A stretch of 34,818 nt of DNA from Bacteroidaceae bacterium (GCA_900770665.1 CAAGKZ010000022.1:1-34818); one strand, 5' to 3'. Positions 8,326 through 16,653 are shown, numbered from the stretch's first letter. The notes: generated by a model not told the origin, from the sequence alone. Numbers and translations: made by a program.

Positions 8326-9370
8326 TGTAGTCTCCACGGGAGAAATCTATATAACAGCCAATTTTCTCTAACTTTTCGGCAAGCAAATCGAGTTGCTGTG
8401 CCGATTCGCTGCCACTGCTCTTTTTATTGTCATAAATTGAGTATTTAGTGCGGTGATGCAATGGAGTGAAGTTGGGCATCACCACATTTGCGCCGGCAAG
8501 GATGGCGCGCGGCGTACCATCCTTGCACAACGTCGCCAAAGCCGTGGTTGCGGGAATGAGCGCTCGTGGGAAACGCAAACGAAGGAGGGAAATAAGCGAC
8601 AAGGTATCCTCTACACTACCACATGGTTCGTTTGCAAAAGGTGTTCCGGCCGCAGGAATGAAAGGTCCAATGCCAATCATCTGCGGTTTCAGTTCGTCAA
8701 GGAACATCAAGTCATCCACCAGACACTCCACAGTCTGCCCCGGCGAGCCAATCATCATTCCGCCGCCCACCTGATAACCAAGCGCCTTGAGGTCAGCAAG
8801 GCAATGCACACGGCTTTCAAAACTCATACTCGCGGGATGCAGATGCGAGTAATGCTCCGCATTTGCTGTCTCGTGACGAAGCAGATAGCGGTCGGCGCCG
8901 GCACTTTGCAACAGCGAATACCCCTCCATTGAGCGCTCCCCCACCGACAGAGTAATTGCCTTTGATGGAAACTCCGCACGTATTGCAGCCACCACATCGG
9001 CAAGCCACTCATCACTTTGCAGAGGGTCTTCGCCACCCTGCAGGACAAAGGTATTGAAACCAAGCTCGGCTGCCTGTCGACAGCAATCAAGTATTTCCTC
9101 TTTTGAGAGCCTGTAACGTTGAGCCATCTTGTTACTGCAGCGCAAGCCGCAGTAGTTGCAATTATTGCGACAATAGGAGCTTATCTCAATGAGCGCACGC
9201 ACATACACGCCCTTACCAAACTGCAGCTGCGCAACGCCACGTGCCTTTTGAGCAAGTCGCAACTTCTCCTCGTCACCAAATTCAGTGAGAAGAGCACGCC
9301 ACACATCGGCAGACACTTTGGCCGGCAATGCAAGCTGTTCCAGCATGTAATCAAGGCTGTTTTCTCTCAT
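8309..9370 (-). CDS. hydE: [FeFe]-hydrogenase H-cluster maturase HydE (radical SAM)
   Basis: A 353-residue radical-SAM protein. It carries C67-X3-C71-X2-C74 (CRNNCNYC) for the [4Fe-4S] cluster, then GFNTFVLQGGEDP, LSVGERS, YLLRHETA, GGGMMIGSPGQT and GIGPFIPAAGTPF, which together identify HydE rather than biotin synthase or PylB. HydE acts on the HydG product during assembly of the di-iron subcluster. The C-terminal tail (NETER and the stop codon) is encoded by a dispersed GGAAAGGTGA repeat, so the original end may have been slightly different. It is transcribed leftward, divergent from the hydrogenase gene, with hydG next downstream. hydF, the GTPase scaffold also needed, is not in this window. 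Confidence 0.94.
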   Translation of the reverse strand: MRENSLDYMLEQLALPAKVSADVWRALLTEFGDEEKLRLAQKARGVAQLQFGKGVYVRALIEISSYCRNNCNYCGLRCSNKMAQRYRLSKEEILDCCRQAAELGFNTFVLQGGEDPLQSDEWLADVVAAIRAEFPSKAITLSVGERSMEGYSLLQSAGADRYLLRHETANAEHYSHLHPASMSFESRVHCLADLKALGYQVGGGMMIGSPGQTVECLVDDLMFLDELKPQMIGIGPFIPAAGTPFANEPCGSVEDTLSLISLLRLRFPRALIPATTALATLCKDGTPRAILAGANVVMPNFTPLHHRTKYSIYDNKKSSGSESAQQLDLLAEKLEKIGCYIDFSRGDYNETER

Positions 9371-9399
9371 TTTTATTCATAAACAAAAAACATTGTTGC

Positions 9400-9407
9400 A
9401 AAAATAG
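9400..9407 (-). promoter_or_regulatory. Candidate -7 element for hydE
   Basis: Minus-strand TATTTTTG at 9400-9407, 29 bases before the hydE start codon. No TTTG is seen 19 bases upstream. The 98-base gap 9371-9468 therefore probably holds divergent promoters for hydE and the hydrogenase. Confidence 0.5.
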
Positions 9408-9468
9408 TTGAATTAGTAGTTTTTTAGTTATTTTTACTGCAAAATTTAAAAACTAACCATAACCAGAT

Positions 9469-10890
9469 ATGTTCATCCGATATCGACTTTTGACCGAGCT
9501 TGTATCAATGTGGAAAAATGACGAATTGCTCAACAAGATTGACTACATGCTCTACGAGATGTATCCACGCAACCGCAAACCCAAAGGACGATGCTGCATC
9601 CACAAGGAACGCGCTGTTGTAAAATACAAGACAATGGCAATGATGGGCTTCACAATGAAAGACGAAGTCTGCGAAATGGACCCGCTCAGCAGCTATGCCA
9701 AGCGCATGCTTCAACGCGATGGAGCATCAATACAGGACGGTAACGTACTGCATGTAATGGACGAAGCCTGTTCATCATGCGTGAAGATAAACTATGAAGT
9801 ATCAAATCTCTGTCGCGGTTGCGTTGCACGCCCCTGCTACACCAACTGCCCCAAGGATGCAATAACATACGACAAGGAGGGCAAGGCACACATTGACCAC
9901 GAGAAGTGCATAAGTTGCGGAAAGTGTCATCAAGTATGCCCCTATCATGCAATCATATACATGCCAGTGCCGTGCGAGGAGGCTTGCCCGGTAAAAGCCA
10001 TCTCCAAAGACGAGTATGGCGTTGAGCACATTGACCCCGAAAAATGCATCTACTGCGGCAAGTGCCTGAACGCATGCCCGTTCGGTGCCATCTTTGACAA
10101 ATGCGAGGTATTCGACGTCCTCAAAGAGATGAAAAGCGGCAACAAGGTTATTGCCATGGTTGCACCGGCCGTGCTTGCACAGTTCGGCAAACCGCTTGAG
10201 CAGGTATATGGTTCACTAAAGGCCATGGGTTTCCACGATATTGTTGAAGTAGCATACGGTGCCGAGGAGACCATACGACGCGAAGCCGAAGAACTGAAAG
10301 AGAAGATTGAGGAAGGCCAGCCATTCATGACTACAAGCTGTTGCCCTGCATACGTAAACCTCACAAAAAAGCACATCCCCGAGATTGTCAAGTATGTATC
10401 ATCCACAGGCTCACCAATGCACTACACAGCGCAGTATGCAAAGGAGAAATTCGGCGATTGCAAAACAGTCTTCATAGCCCCATGCGCATCGAAGAAAGCC
10501 GAGGGTGCAGCCGATGCAAATGTCGATTACGTATGGACATTCCGCGAGCTCGATGCAGTGATAAAAGGTTATGGTATTGACATCGAGAGCACTATTCCCT
10601 ACACTCCGTCCGAGGTTGCATCGCGCGATGCGCACAACTTTGCAAAGACAACAGGCGTGTTCACCGCCGTAAAGAACCACATTGGCGACGAGAGCCTTGA
10701 AGGCGTTGTCATTGCCGACCTTAACAAAAAGAACATTGCCATGCTCAAAGGCTATGCAAAGACCGGCAAATGTCCCGGTAAACTGGTCGAAGTCATGTCT
10801 TGCCCGGGCGGTTGCATCACAGGACCTTGCGCCTGCAGCCAGGGCGGCGAGGCATCACGCCGTTTCGAAGCAGAAGTGAAGAAAAAATAA
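9469..10890 (+). CDS. Monomeric [FeFe]-hydrogenase, group B-like
   Basis: A 473-residue iron hydrogenase. An N-terminal region (1-95) of unknown role is followed by a ferredoxin-like section with several CX2CX2CX3CP motifs (about 101-207: CRGCVARPCYTNCP, CISCGKCHQVCP, CEEACP, CIYCGKCLNACP) for electron transfer. The H-cluster domain has all three signatures: TTSCCPAY (288-295), PCASKKAE (338-345) and MSCPGGC (443-449), giving the four cluster-binding cysteines and the proton-relay Cys. The variants and the short C-terminus fit the group B ('B1') enzymes common in Bacteroides; that subgroup call is from memory of the family. It exchanges electrons with ferredoxin to make or use H2. There is no transmembrane segment or partner subunit, so it is a cytoplasmic stand-alone enzyme. 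hydE/hydG lie divergently upstream. Confidence 0.93.
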   Translation: MFIRYRLLTELVSMWKNDELLNKIDYMLYEMYPRNRKPKGRCCIHKERAVVKYKTMAMMGFTMKDEVCEMDPLSSYAKRMLQRDGASIQDGNVLHVMDEACSSCVKINYEVSNLCRGCVARPCYTNCPKDAITYDKEGKAHIDHEKCISCGKCHQVCPYHAIIYMPVPCEEACPVKAISKDEYGVEHIDPEKCIYCGKCLNACPFGAIFDKCEVFDVLKEMKSGNKVIAMVAPAVLAQFGKPLEQVYGSLKAMGFHDIVEVAYGAEETIRREAEELKEKIEEGQPFMTTSCCPAYVNLTKKHIPEIVKYVSSTGSPMHYTAQYAKEKFGDCKTVFIAPCASKKAEGAADANVDYVWTFRELDAVIKGYGIDIESTIPYTPSEVASRDAHNFAKTTGVFTAVKNHIGDESLEGVVIADLNKKNIAMLKGYAKTGKCPGKLVEVMSCPGGCITGPCACSQGGEASRRFEAEVKKK

Positions 10891-10915
10891 GAAGAAATAA
10901 GAATCCGTTTGAAAT

Positions 10916-10947
10916 TTTGCCAAGCGAAGATAAATGGTTATCTTCGC
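10916..10947 (+). promoter_or_regulatory. phoH promoter with overlapping inverted repeat
   Basis: TTTG (10916-10919), exactly 19 bases, TATCTTCG (10939-10946): a Bacteroidetes promoter with one change from TAnnTTTG. An inverted repeat GCGAAGATAA-ATGG-TTATCTTCGC (10924-10947) fills the spacer and includes the -7 box, so a dimeric regulator bound there would block RNA polymerase. The repeat is not followed by a T-run and is not a terminator for the hydrogenase gene. The same TTTG-N19-TATCTTCG combination is found before nth. Confidence 0.65.
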
Positions 10948-10976
10948 GCCTGATTTAAAGACCTGTAAGACAATAG

Positions 10977-11942
10977 ATGATAGAACGTCATTTCATACTC
11001 GACGGCATTGACCCCGTCGGATTCTACGGAGCCGGGAACATACACTTGCAGATGCTCAAGAAGCTGCACCCTAAACTCCGCATCGTTGCACGCGACAACA
11101 TAATCAAAGCATTGGGTGACGACGATGAGTTGGAGCGCTTTGGCAGAGTGATAGACCTGCTTAAGGAGTACTGCAACAAATACAACAGCCTTAACGAGGA
11201 GGCAATAATTGATGCCGTGAATGGAAAGCGTGGCGACAAAGGCAGCGACAGCAATGTCATTGTCTACAACATCAACGGCCGACCCATCTACCCACGCACC
11301 GAGAACCAGTGCCGTCTTGTCGAGGAGTACAAAAAGAATGACATGTTATTCGCCGTGGGCCCTGCCGGAACAGGAAAAACCTACATGGCCATTGCACTTG
11401 CCGTGAAGGCACTGAAGAACCGCGAGATAAGAAAGATAATTCTCAGCCGCCCCGCTGTTGAAGCTGGTGAGAAGCTTGGATTCCTGCCCGGTGACATGCG
11501 CGACAAGATTGACCCATATCTGCAACCGCTCTACGACGCACTCGAGGAGATGATACCGCTTGCCAAGCTAAAGGAGCACATGGACAGCAACGTGATACAG
11601 ATTGCACCGCTCGCTTTCATGCGTGGCCGTACACTCAACGACGCCGTGGTAATCCTTGACGAGGCACAGAACACCACCCCACAGCAGATAAAGATGTTCC
11701 TCACGCGCATGGGCAACAACACAAAGATGATTATCACCGGCGACCTCACGCAGATTGACCTGCCCCAGAGCAACACATCAGGCCTGATGCACGCGCAACG
11801 TGTGCTCCATGGAGTACCCGGTATTGGATTCGTAACCCTCACAAAGAAAGACATTGTGCGCCACAAACTCGTGACACGCATTGTGGAGGCATACGAGAAG
11901 CACGAGAAACAGGCTGCCGAGAAGAAAAACAAGAACGATTGA
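10977..11942 (+). CDS. PhoH family ATPase
   Basis: A 321-residue PhoH-like protein of usual length. The N-terminal KH-like part (1-95) is followed by the P-loop ATPase domain with Walker A GPAGTGKT (128-135), the conserved SRPAVEAGEKLGFLPGD block, Walker B VVILDEAQN and sensor MIITGDLTQIDLP. PhoH proteins are RNA-associated ATPases often linked to the YbeY endoribonuclease; the exact substrate is not established, and no ybeY is in this window. The tail (KHEKQAAEKKNKND) is basic and likely disordered. It has its own promoter and is followed by a dispersed repeat and purC. Confidence 0.93.
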   Translation: MIERHFILDGIDPVGFYGAGNIHLQMLKKLHPKLRIVARDNIIKALGDDDELERFGRVIDLLKEYCNKYNSLNEEAIIDAVNGKRGDKGSDSNVIVYNINGRPIYPRTENQCRLVEEYKKNDMLFAVGPAGTGKTYMAIALAVKALKNREIRKIILSRPAVEAGEKLGFLPGDMRDKIDPYLQPLYDALEEMIPLAKLKEHMDSNVIQIAPLAFMRGRTLNDAVVILDEAQNTTPQQIKMFLTRMGNNTKMIITGDLTQIDLPQSNTSGLMHAQRVLHGVPGIGFVTLTKKDIVRHKLVTRIVEAYEKHEKQAAEKKNKND

Positions 11943-11952
11943 CAAAACGATT

Positions 11953-12025
11953 TGTCATACTGAGCGTAGCGAAGTATCTTCATCTAAAATCAAGAAGAGA
12001 TTCTTCACATTTGTTCAGAATGACA
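11953..12025. repeat. Dispersed TGTCAT...ATGACA inverted repeat (full copy)
   Basis: A 73-base element. The left arm starts TGTCATACTGAGCGTAGCG and the right arm ends GTTCAGAATGACA. The arms are imperfect complements, so transcripts would fold into a hairpin. It is placed just after the phoH stop codon. Related copies are at 13019-13045 (right half), 19796-19867, 33301-33373, 33385-33414 (left half) and 33431-33502. Confidence 0.8.
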
Positions 12026-12066
12026 TACAACCAAATAAATTGACAATAACTTAAAAACAAAATACA

Positions 12067-13011
12067 ATGGCAAAAGCATTAACAAACACTGAATTCAATT
12101 TCGAGAACCAGAAAAACGTTTATCACGGCAAGGTACGCGACGTCTACACCGTTGGCGATGACAAATTGGTAATGGTAGCAACCGACCGCATCTCGGCTTT
12201 CGACGTTGTACTCCCCAAAGGCATCCCTTTCAAGGGACAGATGCTGAACCAGATTGCAGCAAAGTTCCTTGATGCCACAACCGACATCTGCCCCAACTGG
12301 AAGCTTGCAACCCCCGACCCAATGGTTACCGTTGGTGTAATGTGCGAGGGATTCCCCGTTGAGATGATTGTACGCGGCTACCTTTGCGGTTCGGCATGGC
12401 GCGCATACAAGAGCGGCGTGCGCGAAATCTGCGGCGTACAGCTCCCCGAGGGCATGAAGGAGAACCAGAAGTTCCCACAGCCCATCATCACTCCGACAAC
12501 AAAGGCCGAGATTGGCGAGCACGATGCCGACATTTCAAAGGAGGAGATTCTCGCTCAGGGTCTTGCTACTCCCGAGGAGTACGCATTGCTCGAGAAGTAC
12601 ACACTCGCTCTCTTCCAGCGCGGTACTGAGATTGCAGCCGAGCGTGGCCTTATCCTCGTTGACACAAAGTATGAGTTCGGCAAGCACAACGGCACAATCT
12701 ACCTGATGGACGAGATTCACACCCCCGACAGCAGCCGCTACTTCTATGCCGAGGGTTACCAGGAGAAGTTCGAGAATGGCGAGCCACAAAAACAGCTCTC
12801 AAAGGAGTTCGTACGCGAATGGCTCATGGACAACGGTTTCCAAGGCAAGGAGGGACAGCAGGTTCCCGAGATGACCGACGAGATTGTAGAAAGCATCAGC
12901 AACCGCTACATCGAGCTCTACGAGAACATCACCGGAGAGACTTTCGTCAAGGAGGAGTGTGAGGATATCCACACACGTATTGAGCAGAACGTAAAGAACT
13001 ATCTGGGATAA
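12067..13011 (+). CDS. purC: Phosphoribosylaminoimidazole-succinocarboxamide synthase (SAICAR synthetase)
   Basis: A 314-residue enzyme of purine synthesis. It joins CAIR and aspartate using ATP to give SAICAR. Signatures: YHGKVRDVYTV (ATP-binding N-lobe), TDRISAFDVVLP, EMIVRGYLCGSAW, LILVDTKYEFG and MDEIHTPDSSRYF, ending with a C-terminal helical segment. The length fits the about 310-residue form found in Bacteroidetes and yeast rather than the 237-residue E. coli form. It stands between two dispersed repeats, with menG and aroE following on the same strand. No clear TAnnTTTG box is seen in the 41 bases after the repeat, so transcription may come from phoH. Confidence 0.96.
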   Translation: MAKALTNTEFNFENQKNVYHGKVRDVYTVGDDKLVMVATDRISAFDVVLPKGIPFKGQMLNQIAAKFLDATTDICPNWKLATPDPMVTVGVMCEGFPVEMIVRGYLCGSAWRAYKSGVREICGVQLPEGMKENQKFPQPIITPTTKAEIGEHDADISKEEILAQGLATPEEYALLEKYTLALFQRGTEIAAERGLILVDTKYEFGKHNGTIYLMDEIHTPDSSRYFYAEGYQEKFENGEPQKQLSKEFVREWLMDNGFQGKEGQQVPEMTDEIVESISNRYIELYENITGETFVKEECEDIHTRIEQNVKNYLG

Positions 13012-13018
13012 TTCTCAT

Positions 13019-13045
13019 AGATTCTTCACTACGTTCAGAATGACA
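13019..13045. repeat. Right half of the TGTCAT...ATGACA repeat
   Basis: AGATTCTTCACTACGTTC followed by AGAATGACA, directly after the purC stop codon. Only the right arm is present. The ATG in its last bases (13040) opens an in-frame N-terminal extension of menG, which is why an upstream start looks available there. Confidence 0.7.
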
Positions 13046-13060
13046 AATAAACAGAATGGA

Positions 13061-13795
13061 ATGAGCTACAAGCACGAGGAACTGAAACCTTACCGTAACG
13101 AGGGTGAAAAAGCCGAACAGATTGAAGAGATGTTCGACAACATTGCACCCGAATACGACAAGTTCAATTATGTTGCATCAATGAATATTGACAGGATATG
13201 GCGCAAACGCGCCATATCCGCTTTAAAGCCCTTTGCCCCACGCAAAGTGCTCGACATAGCCACAGGTACCGGCGACCTGGCGCTTCTCATGGACAAGATA
13301 CTGAAGCCTGAGAGCATCATAGGTTGCGACATTTCGGAAGGAATGATGCAGGTTGCACGCGAAAAATGCAAGAAGCGTGGCGTTACGAACATCGTCTTTG
13401 AAAAGGAGGACTGCACAGCACTCACCTACCCCGACGAAAGTTTTGATGCCGTTACATCATCATTTGGAATAAGGAATTTCCAAGAGCTCGACAAGGCTTT
13501 GGGCGAGATGCAGCGCGTGCTTCGCAAGGGCGGCCATCTGGCAATACTTGAACTCTCGACCCCCGTCAAGTTCCCCATGAAACAGCTGTTCCCCATTTAC
13601 GCACGCTGTGTAATGCCGTTCTTGGGTTGGCTATTCTCAAAGGATTCCAAGGCCTACAAATATCTCCCCGACTCCATTGCGGCATTCCCGCAGGGCGAAG
13701 TTCTGCAAAGCGCATTGGAGCGCGCCGGATTCAGCAAAGTGGAGTTCCATCGCTTTACCGGCGGAATATGCACATTCTATCTTGCAACAAAATGA
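13061..13795 (+). CDS. menG: Demethylmenaquinone methyltransferase (UbiE/MenG)
   Basis: A 244-residue SAM-dependent methyltransferase making menaquinone from demethylmenaquinone, the last step of the quinone pathway. Motif I is VLDIATGTGDLALLMD; further UbiE/COQ5 words are NYVASMNIDRIWRKRAI, GCDISEGMM, DAVTSSFGIRNFQELDKAL, EMQRVLRKGGHLAILELS and GGICTFYLATK at the end. I chose Met at 13061 (MSYKHEELK) because the in-frame ATG at 13040 lies within a dispersed repeat and encodes no conserved residues. The stop TGA overlaps the aroE start in ATGA (13792-13795), so the two are translationally coupled. No other quinone gene is nearby. Confidence 0.94.
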   Translation: MSYKHEELKPYRNEGEKAEQIEEMFDNIAPEYDKFNYVASMNIDRIWRKRAISALKPFAPRKVLDIATGTGDLALLMDKILKPESIIGCDISEGMMQVAREKCKKRGVTNIVFEKEDCTALTYPDESFDAVTSSFGIRNFQELDKALGEMQRVLRKGGHLAILELSTPVKFPMKQLFPIYARCVMPFLGWLFSKDSKAYKYLPDSIAAFPQGEVLQSALERAGFSKVEFHRFTGGICTFYLATK

Positions 13796-14547
13796 AACTG
13801 TACGGAATTATTGGTTACCCACTTGCACAGTCAGCGTCACCGGCATTCTTCAACAAGAAGTTCGAGGACGAAGGCATTGATGCACGCTACATACCTTTTG
13901 AAATAGAAAGCACCGACGAGTTGCCACACATCATTGAACAGAACCCCGAACTCTGCGGCTTCAACGTCACCATCCCCCACAAACTCAATGTCATGCAACA
14001 CCTTGCAGGCATCAGCGACGAGGCAAAGGCCATAAATGCAGTAAATGTGGTAAAGGTGAGACGCGACAGCAAGGGCAAGGCGCAGCTGTGGGGATACAAC
14101 AGCGACGTCATAGGGTTCTCGCGTTCCATTAAGCCAATGCTCGGCGACAATCACAAAAAGGCACTGGTACTTGGCACGGGTGGTGCATCAAAGGCTATCG
14201 TATATGCACTGCAGCAGTTGGGCATTGAAGTACAACAAGTATCTCGCAAGGCAAACGAAAATGCTATTTCATACAAAGATATCACCCCCGAGATTATACA
14301 AAGCCACACCGTGATTGTCAATTGCACACCTCTTGGAATGGTGGGACACGGCATTGACCAATGCCCCGACATACCTTACGCACTCATCGGTAGCGACCAC
14401 TTGCTATACGATATTGTATACAACCCCGAGAATACCCTCTTTCTGCAGAAAGGTGCAGCACAAGGAGCTGTGACCAAAAGCGGCTATGAGATGTGGTACC
14501 TGCAGGCACTCGCCTCGTGGGAAATTTGGAATAAGAGCGCACTCTGA
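13792..14547 (+). CDS. aroE: Shikimate dehydrogenase (NADP+)
   Basis: A 251-residue enzyme reducing 3-dehydroshikimate to shikimate in aromatic amino acid synthesis. Substrate-binding residues are in GYPLAQSASPAFFN and FNVTIPHK (catalytic Lys); the NADP fold shows LVLGTGGASKAI, then VNCTPLGM and YDIVYNPENTLFL. The start is fixed by the ATGA overlap with menG and the typical KLYGIIGYPL N-terminus. An in-frame ORF begins earlier, at 13627, but that part lies inside menG. The length is slightly below the E. coli enzyme and normal for Bacteroidetes. Confidence 0.95.
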   Translation: MKLYGIIGYPLAQSASPAFFNKKFEDEGIDARYIPFEIESTDELPHIIEQNPELCGFNVTIPHKLNVMQHLAGISDEAKAINAVNVVKVRRDSKGKAQLWGYNSDVIGFSRSIKPMLGDNHKKALVLGTGGASKAIVYALQQLGIEVQQVSRKANENAISYKDITPEIIQSHTVIVNCTPLGMVGHGIDQCPDIPYALIGSDHLLYDIVYNPENTLFLQKGAAQGAVTKSGYEMWYLQALASWEIWNKSAL

Positions 14548-14598
14548 TTCCAAGTTTCCTATAGCTGACCCTAAAAATGGACGTATTAATAAAAAGTT

Positions 14599-14868
14599 TT
14601 ATTGATTCTCAATTTCAGAAGCATACTCTGCTGCAACACCCTTGATAATTGCCGCTTGAATCTCATTCTCGTGCTCTTTGCACCAATTATGAAATTCAGC
14701 CAACTCCTCAACATCTAATTTATCTTCAGCAGCCGTTACCTTCTCCATGTTCTCTCTGGTTGGGTTCTTTATAAACTTCTTTGCAGCCTTGATACCAGGG
14801 TTAGTCTCACAAGCAACAAAGGCAAACATTGACAATACTACAAAAGCTGATGCAAAAAACTTTTTCAT
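14599..14868 (-). CDS. Small lipoprotein, paralog of the next gene
   Basis: An 89-residue lipoprotein with no family I recognise. Signal peptide MKKFFASAFVVLSMFAFVAC with Cys20 as lipidation site. The mature part is helical and charged: NPGIKAAKKFIKNPT, then a Glu/Lys-rich stretch and WCKEHENEI. It is clearly related to the gene at 15015-15257, with the same signal peptide start, the NPGIK-KKFIKNPT block and the WC-EHE block. It has its own promoter. No clear terminator is seen in the 51 bases between it and the convergent aroE. Confidence 0.75.
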   Translation of the reverse strand: MKKFFASAFVVLSMFAFVACETNPGIKAAKKFIKNPTRENMEKVTAAEDKLDVEELAEFHNWCKEHENEIQAAIIKGVAAEYASEIENQ

Positions 14869-14900
14869 AATCTTAATTTTTATATTTGTTTAACATTTCA

Positions 14901-14931
14901 CAAATGTAAAAATTTTGACAAAACTTACAAA
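14901..14931 (-). promoter_or_regulatory. Promoter of the 89-residue lipoprotein gene
   Basis: Minus strand TTTG (14928-14931), 19 bases, TACATTTG (14901-14908): full match to the Bacteroidetes consensus, 33 bases before the start codon. Confidence 0.75.
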
Positions 14932-14961
14932 AGAATATTTATAATTTTATACCAATACAAC

Positions 14962-14998
14962 AAAAAAATACAGCGGAAATTTCCGCTGTATTTTTTTT
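14962..14998 (-). terminator. Terminator between the two paralogous lipoprotein genes
   Basis: A palindrome with GC core CAGCGGAAA/TTTCCGCTG flanked by seven A and eight T residues. It starts 16 bases after the stop of the 80-residue lipoprotein gene. By symmetry it can work on both strands. Confidence 0.85.
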
Positions 14999-15014
14999 GA
15001 AATTAATTATGGAA

Positions 15015-15257
15015 TTACAAATCCATAGCCTTCTCCATAGCCTTCTCAATATCATCCTCGTGTTCAATACACCACTTAAGATACTCTTTCTGCTCCTCCT
15101 CGTCCATCTTTTCAAGAGCAGCCTCCATCTTCTCAGCATTCTCAGCTGTTGGGTTCTTGATGAACTTCTTAGTTGCCTTGATACCAGGGTTAGACTCACA
15201 TGCTACAAAAGCAACCAATGCCAATGCTACAAAAGCTGATGCAAAAAACTTTTTCAT
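15015..15257 (-). CDS. Small lipoprotein, paralog of the preceding gene
   Basis: An 80-residue lipoprotein of unknown function. Signal peptide MKKFFASAFVALALVAFVAC, Cys20 lipidated, then SNPGIKATKKFIKNPT, an acidic amphipathic helix and KWCIEHEDDI. Compared with the 89-residue copy it is shorter at the C-terminus. A second cysteine (in WC) is conserved in both. The pair arose by tandem duplication, and each copy has a separate promoter; this one also has a strong terminator, so they can be expressed independently. Confidence 0.78.
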   Translation of the reverse strand: MKKFFASAFVALALVAFVACESNPGIKATKKFIKNPTAENAEKMEAALEKMDEEEQKEYLKWCIEHEDDIEKAMEKAMDL

Positions 15258-15321
15258 AATTCTAAATTTAAAAAATTAATAAAAATGGTTAGTGTTTTTC
15301 TTATTTTAAATTCCTATAGCG

Positions 15322-15350
15322 CAAACTTAACAAATTTTTAGAAACAGCAA
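15322..15350 (-). promoter_or_regulatory. Promoter of the 80-residue lipoprotein gene
   Basis: Minus-strand TAAGTTTG at 15322-15329 fits the -7 box. A TTG is near the -33 position (15348-15350). The leader would be about 60 bases. Confidence 0.55.
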
Positions 15351-15396
15351 CACTTTTATGTGTTAAAATTTGTCAACAATTTAAAATAATAACAAT

Positions 15397-16632
15397 TTAT
15401 TCCTTTACTTGTGGAATATTTGTAAAGTCGCCACGGATAATCTGGAAATCGGGGTGCACATCGGCAAATGCATTCTTTGCTATCTCAACATCCTCGGGGA
15501 CGTATGCTATTTTAAGGTTTGGACAGCGTTCAATACCCCAGTTCTCTATTTTCTTTGTACCGGGAGCAACAATGAGCACCTCAACACCATCGTGATAATA
15601 GACTGTGTTCTTATAGATAGTCTCCATTGGCATAAGCTCCAGGCACTTCATTGCTGCAGGGATGTATAGCAAATCCAAGTCACTGCCATTTTTGCGGTAA
15701 ACAGCACCCATGTAGCTCGCAAAAGTGGTGTTCGCAGGGTCAATGTGAACAGCCTCCAAATGAGGTGCATTCACAGAAAGACCTACAGGGCTCTCGCCAA
15801 GCGACTTTATATTCTTGCCAATGTATATCTCCTTAATTGATGATGGGAGGGGCACTGTGGGGTTGAACGATGATACCTGGTAACCGGCTGCACTGAAAGG
15901 AACGGTAAACGAAGACTCACCGTCAAGCACCTTGCAGAGATTGAAGTTTCCGCCGTTGAAATCGAACCAGCAGCCCTGCTCCCTGAACATCACGATATCA
16001 AGCGACATTACAATAAGGTGACGATATGAGCCCAACGCTCTGTAGCCCCAAGGACCGCCATCCCAAGGATTTGTAGGGTCGGCAACATACCACTTGCCAT
16101 CGGGGCAGGCATAGTTCCATGCATGGCCGCCAATAGTGCTGTGGAATCCATTTACCACACAAGCCGGAATACCCTGGCTGTGGAGCATTATGAACAGGAG
16201 GTTTGCATAGCCCTGACACACACCTTTGCGGTTTATGAAAACCGCATATGGGTCATTGTCGCTCATTTCATATTTCACATTCTGACTCACCCATTCATAG
16301 CACTTGATGAATGCATCGTACTGTGTTGTTGTACCCTTCACAAGTTCATCGGCAAAAGCCTTTATCTCGGCATACTGCTGGGGGGTGATGTTCGCACGGC
16401 CAAGCGTGTCGGTTGCCTCAACAGCATTGACATTCATCAACAATCTTGCCACCTTTTCATGAGGTTCGCCGGGCACTTCGGAAGAACCGTCATCCTCGGG
16501 GAATGTGGCACGTGATATTTCAAAGCCGGGTGTCTGTGGGTTCTCGGGATTCACTAATTGTGAACTGTCGTCGTTGCAGGCAGTGAACGTAAGTGCTGCC
16601 GCAACCATTGTCATAAGTAATGTCTTTTTCAT
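15397..16632 (-). CDS. Transglutaminase-like lipoprotein
   Basis: A 411-residue predicted lipoprotein (LTFTAC, Cys19). The central region is a transglutaminase-like cysteine-protease fold with the full triad: Cys139 in NRKGVCQGYANL, His170 in GGHAWNY and Asp185 in VADPTN. The C-terminal 170 residues (YIGKNIKSLGESPVGLSV... LEAVHIDPANTTFAS... VLIVAPGTKKIENWGI) resemble BspA-type leucine-rich repeats, which often bind proteins or glycans. In bacteria such domains act as peptidases or amidases; the substrate is unknown. It begins 21 bases after the spoT-like stop codon and may be co-transcribed with it. Confidence 0.85.
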   Translation of the reverse strand: MKKTLLMTMVAAALTFTACNDDSSQLVNPENPQTPGFEISRATFPEDDGSSEVPGEPHEKVARLLMNVNAVEATDTLGRANITPQQYAEIKAFADELVKGTTTQYDAFIKCYEWVSQNVKYEMSDNDPYAVFINRKGVCQGYANLLFIMLHSQGIPACVVNGFHSTIGGHAWNYACPDGKWYVADPTNPWDGGPWGYRALGSYRHLIVMSLDIVMFREQGCWFDFNGGNFNLCKVLDGESSFTVPFSAAGYQVSSFNPTVPLPSSIKEIYIGKNIKSLGESPVGLSVNAPHLEAVHIDPANTTFASYMGAVYRKNGSDLDLLYIPAAMKCLELMPMETIYKNTVYYHDGVEVLIVAPGTKKIENWGIERCPNLKIAYVPEDVEIAKNAFADVHPDFQIIRGDFTNIPQVKE

Positions 16633-16653
16633 AATATGCTGTTTAATAAATAT

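Noticed and set aside
13627..13791. Longer AroE beginning inside menG
   Set aside because: The extra residues are menG in another frame; the ATGA overlap and the conserved KLYGIIGYPL start fit 13792.
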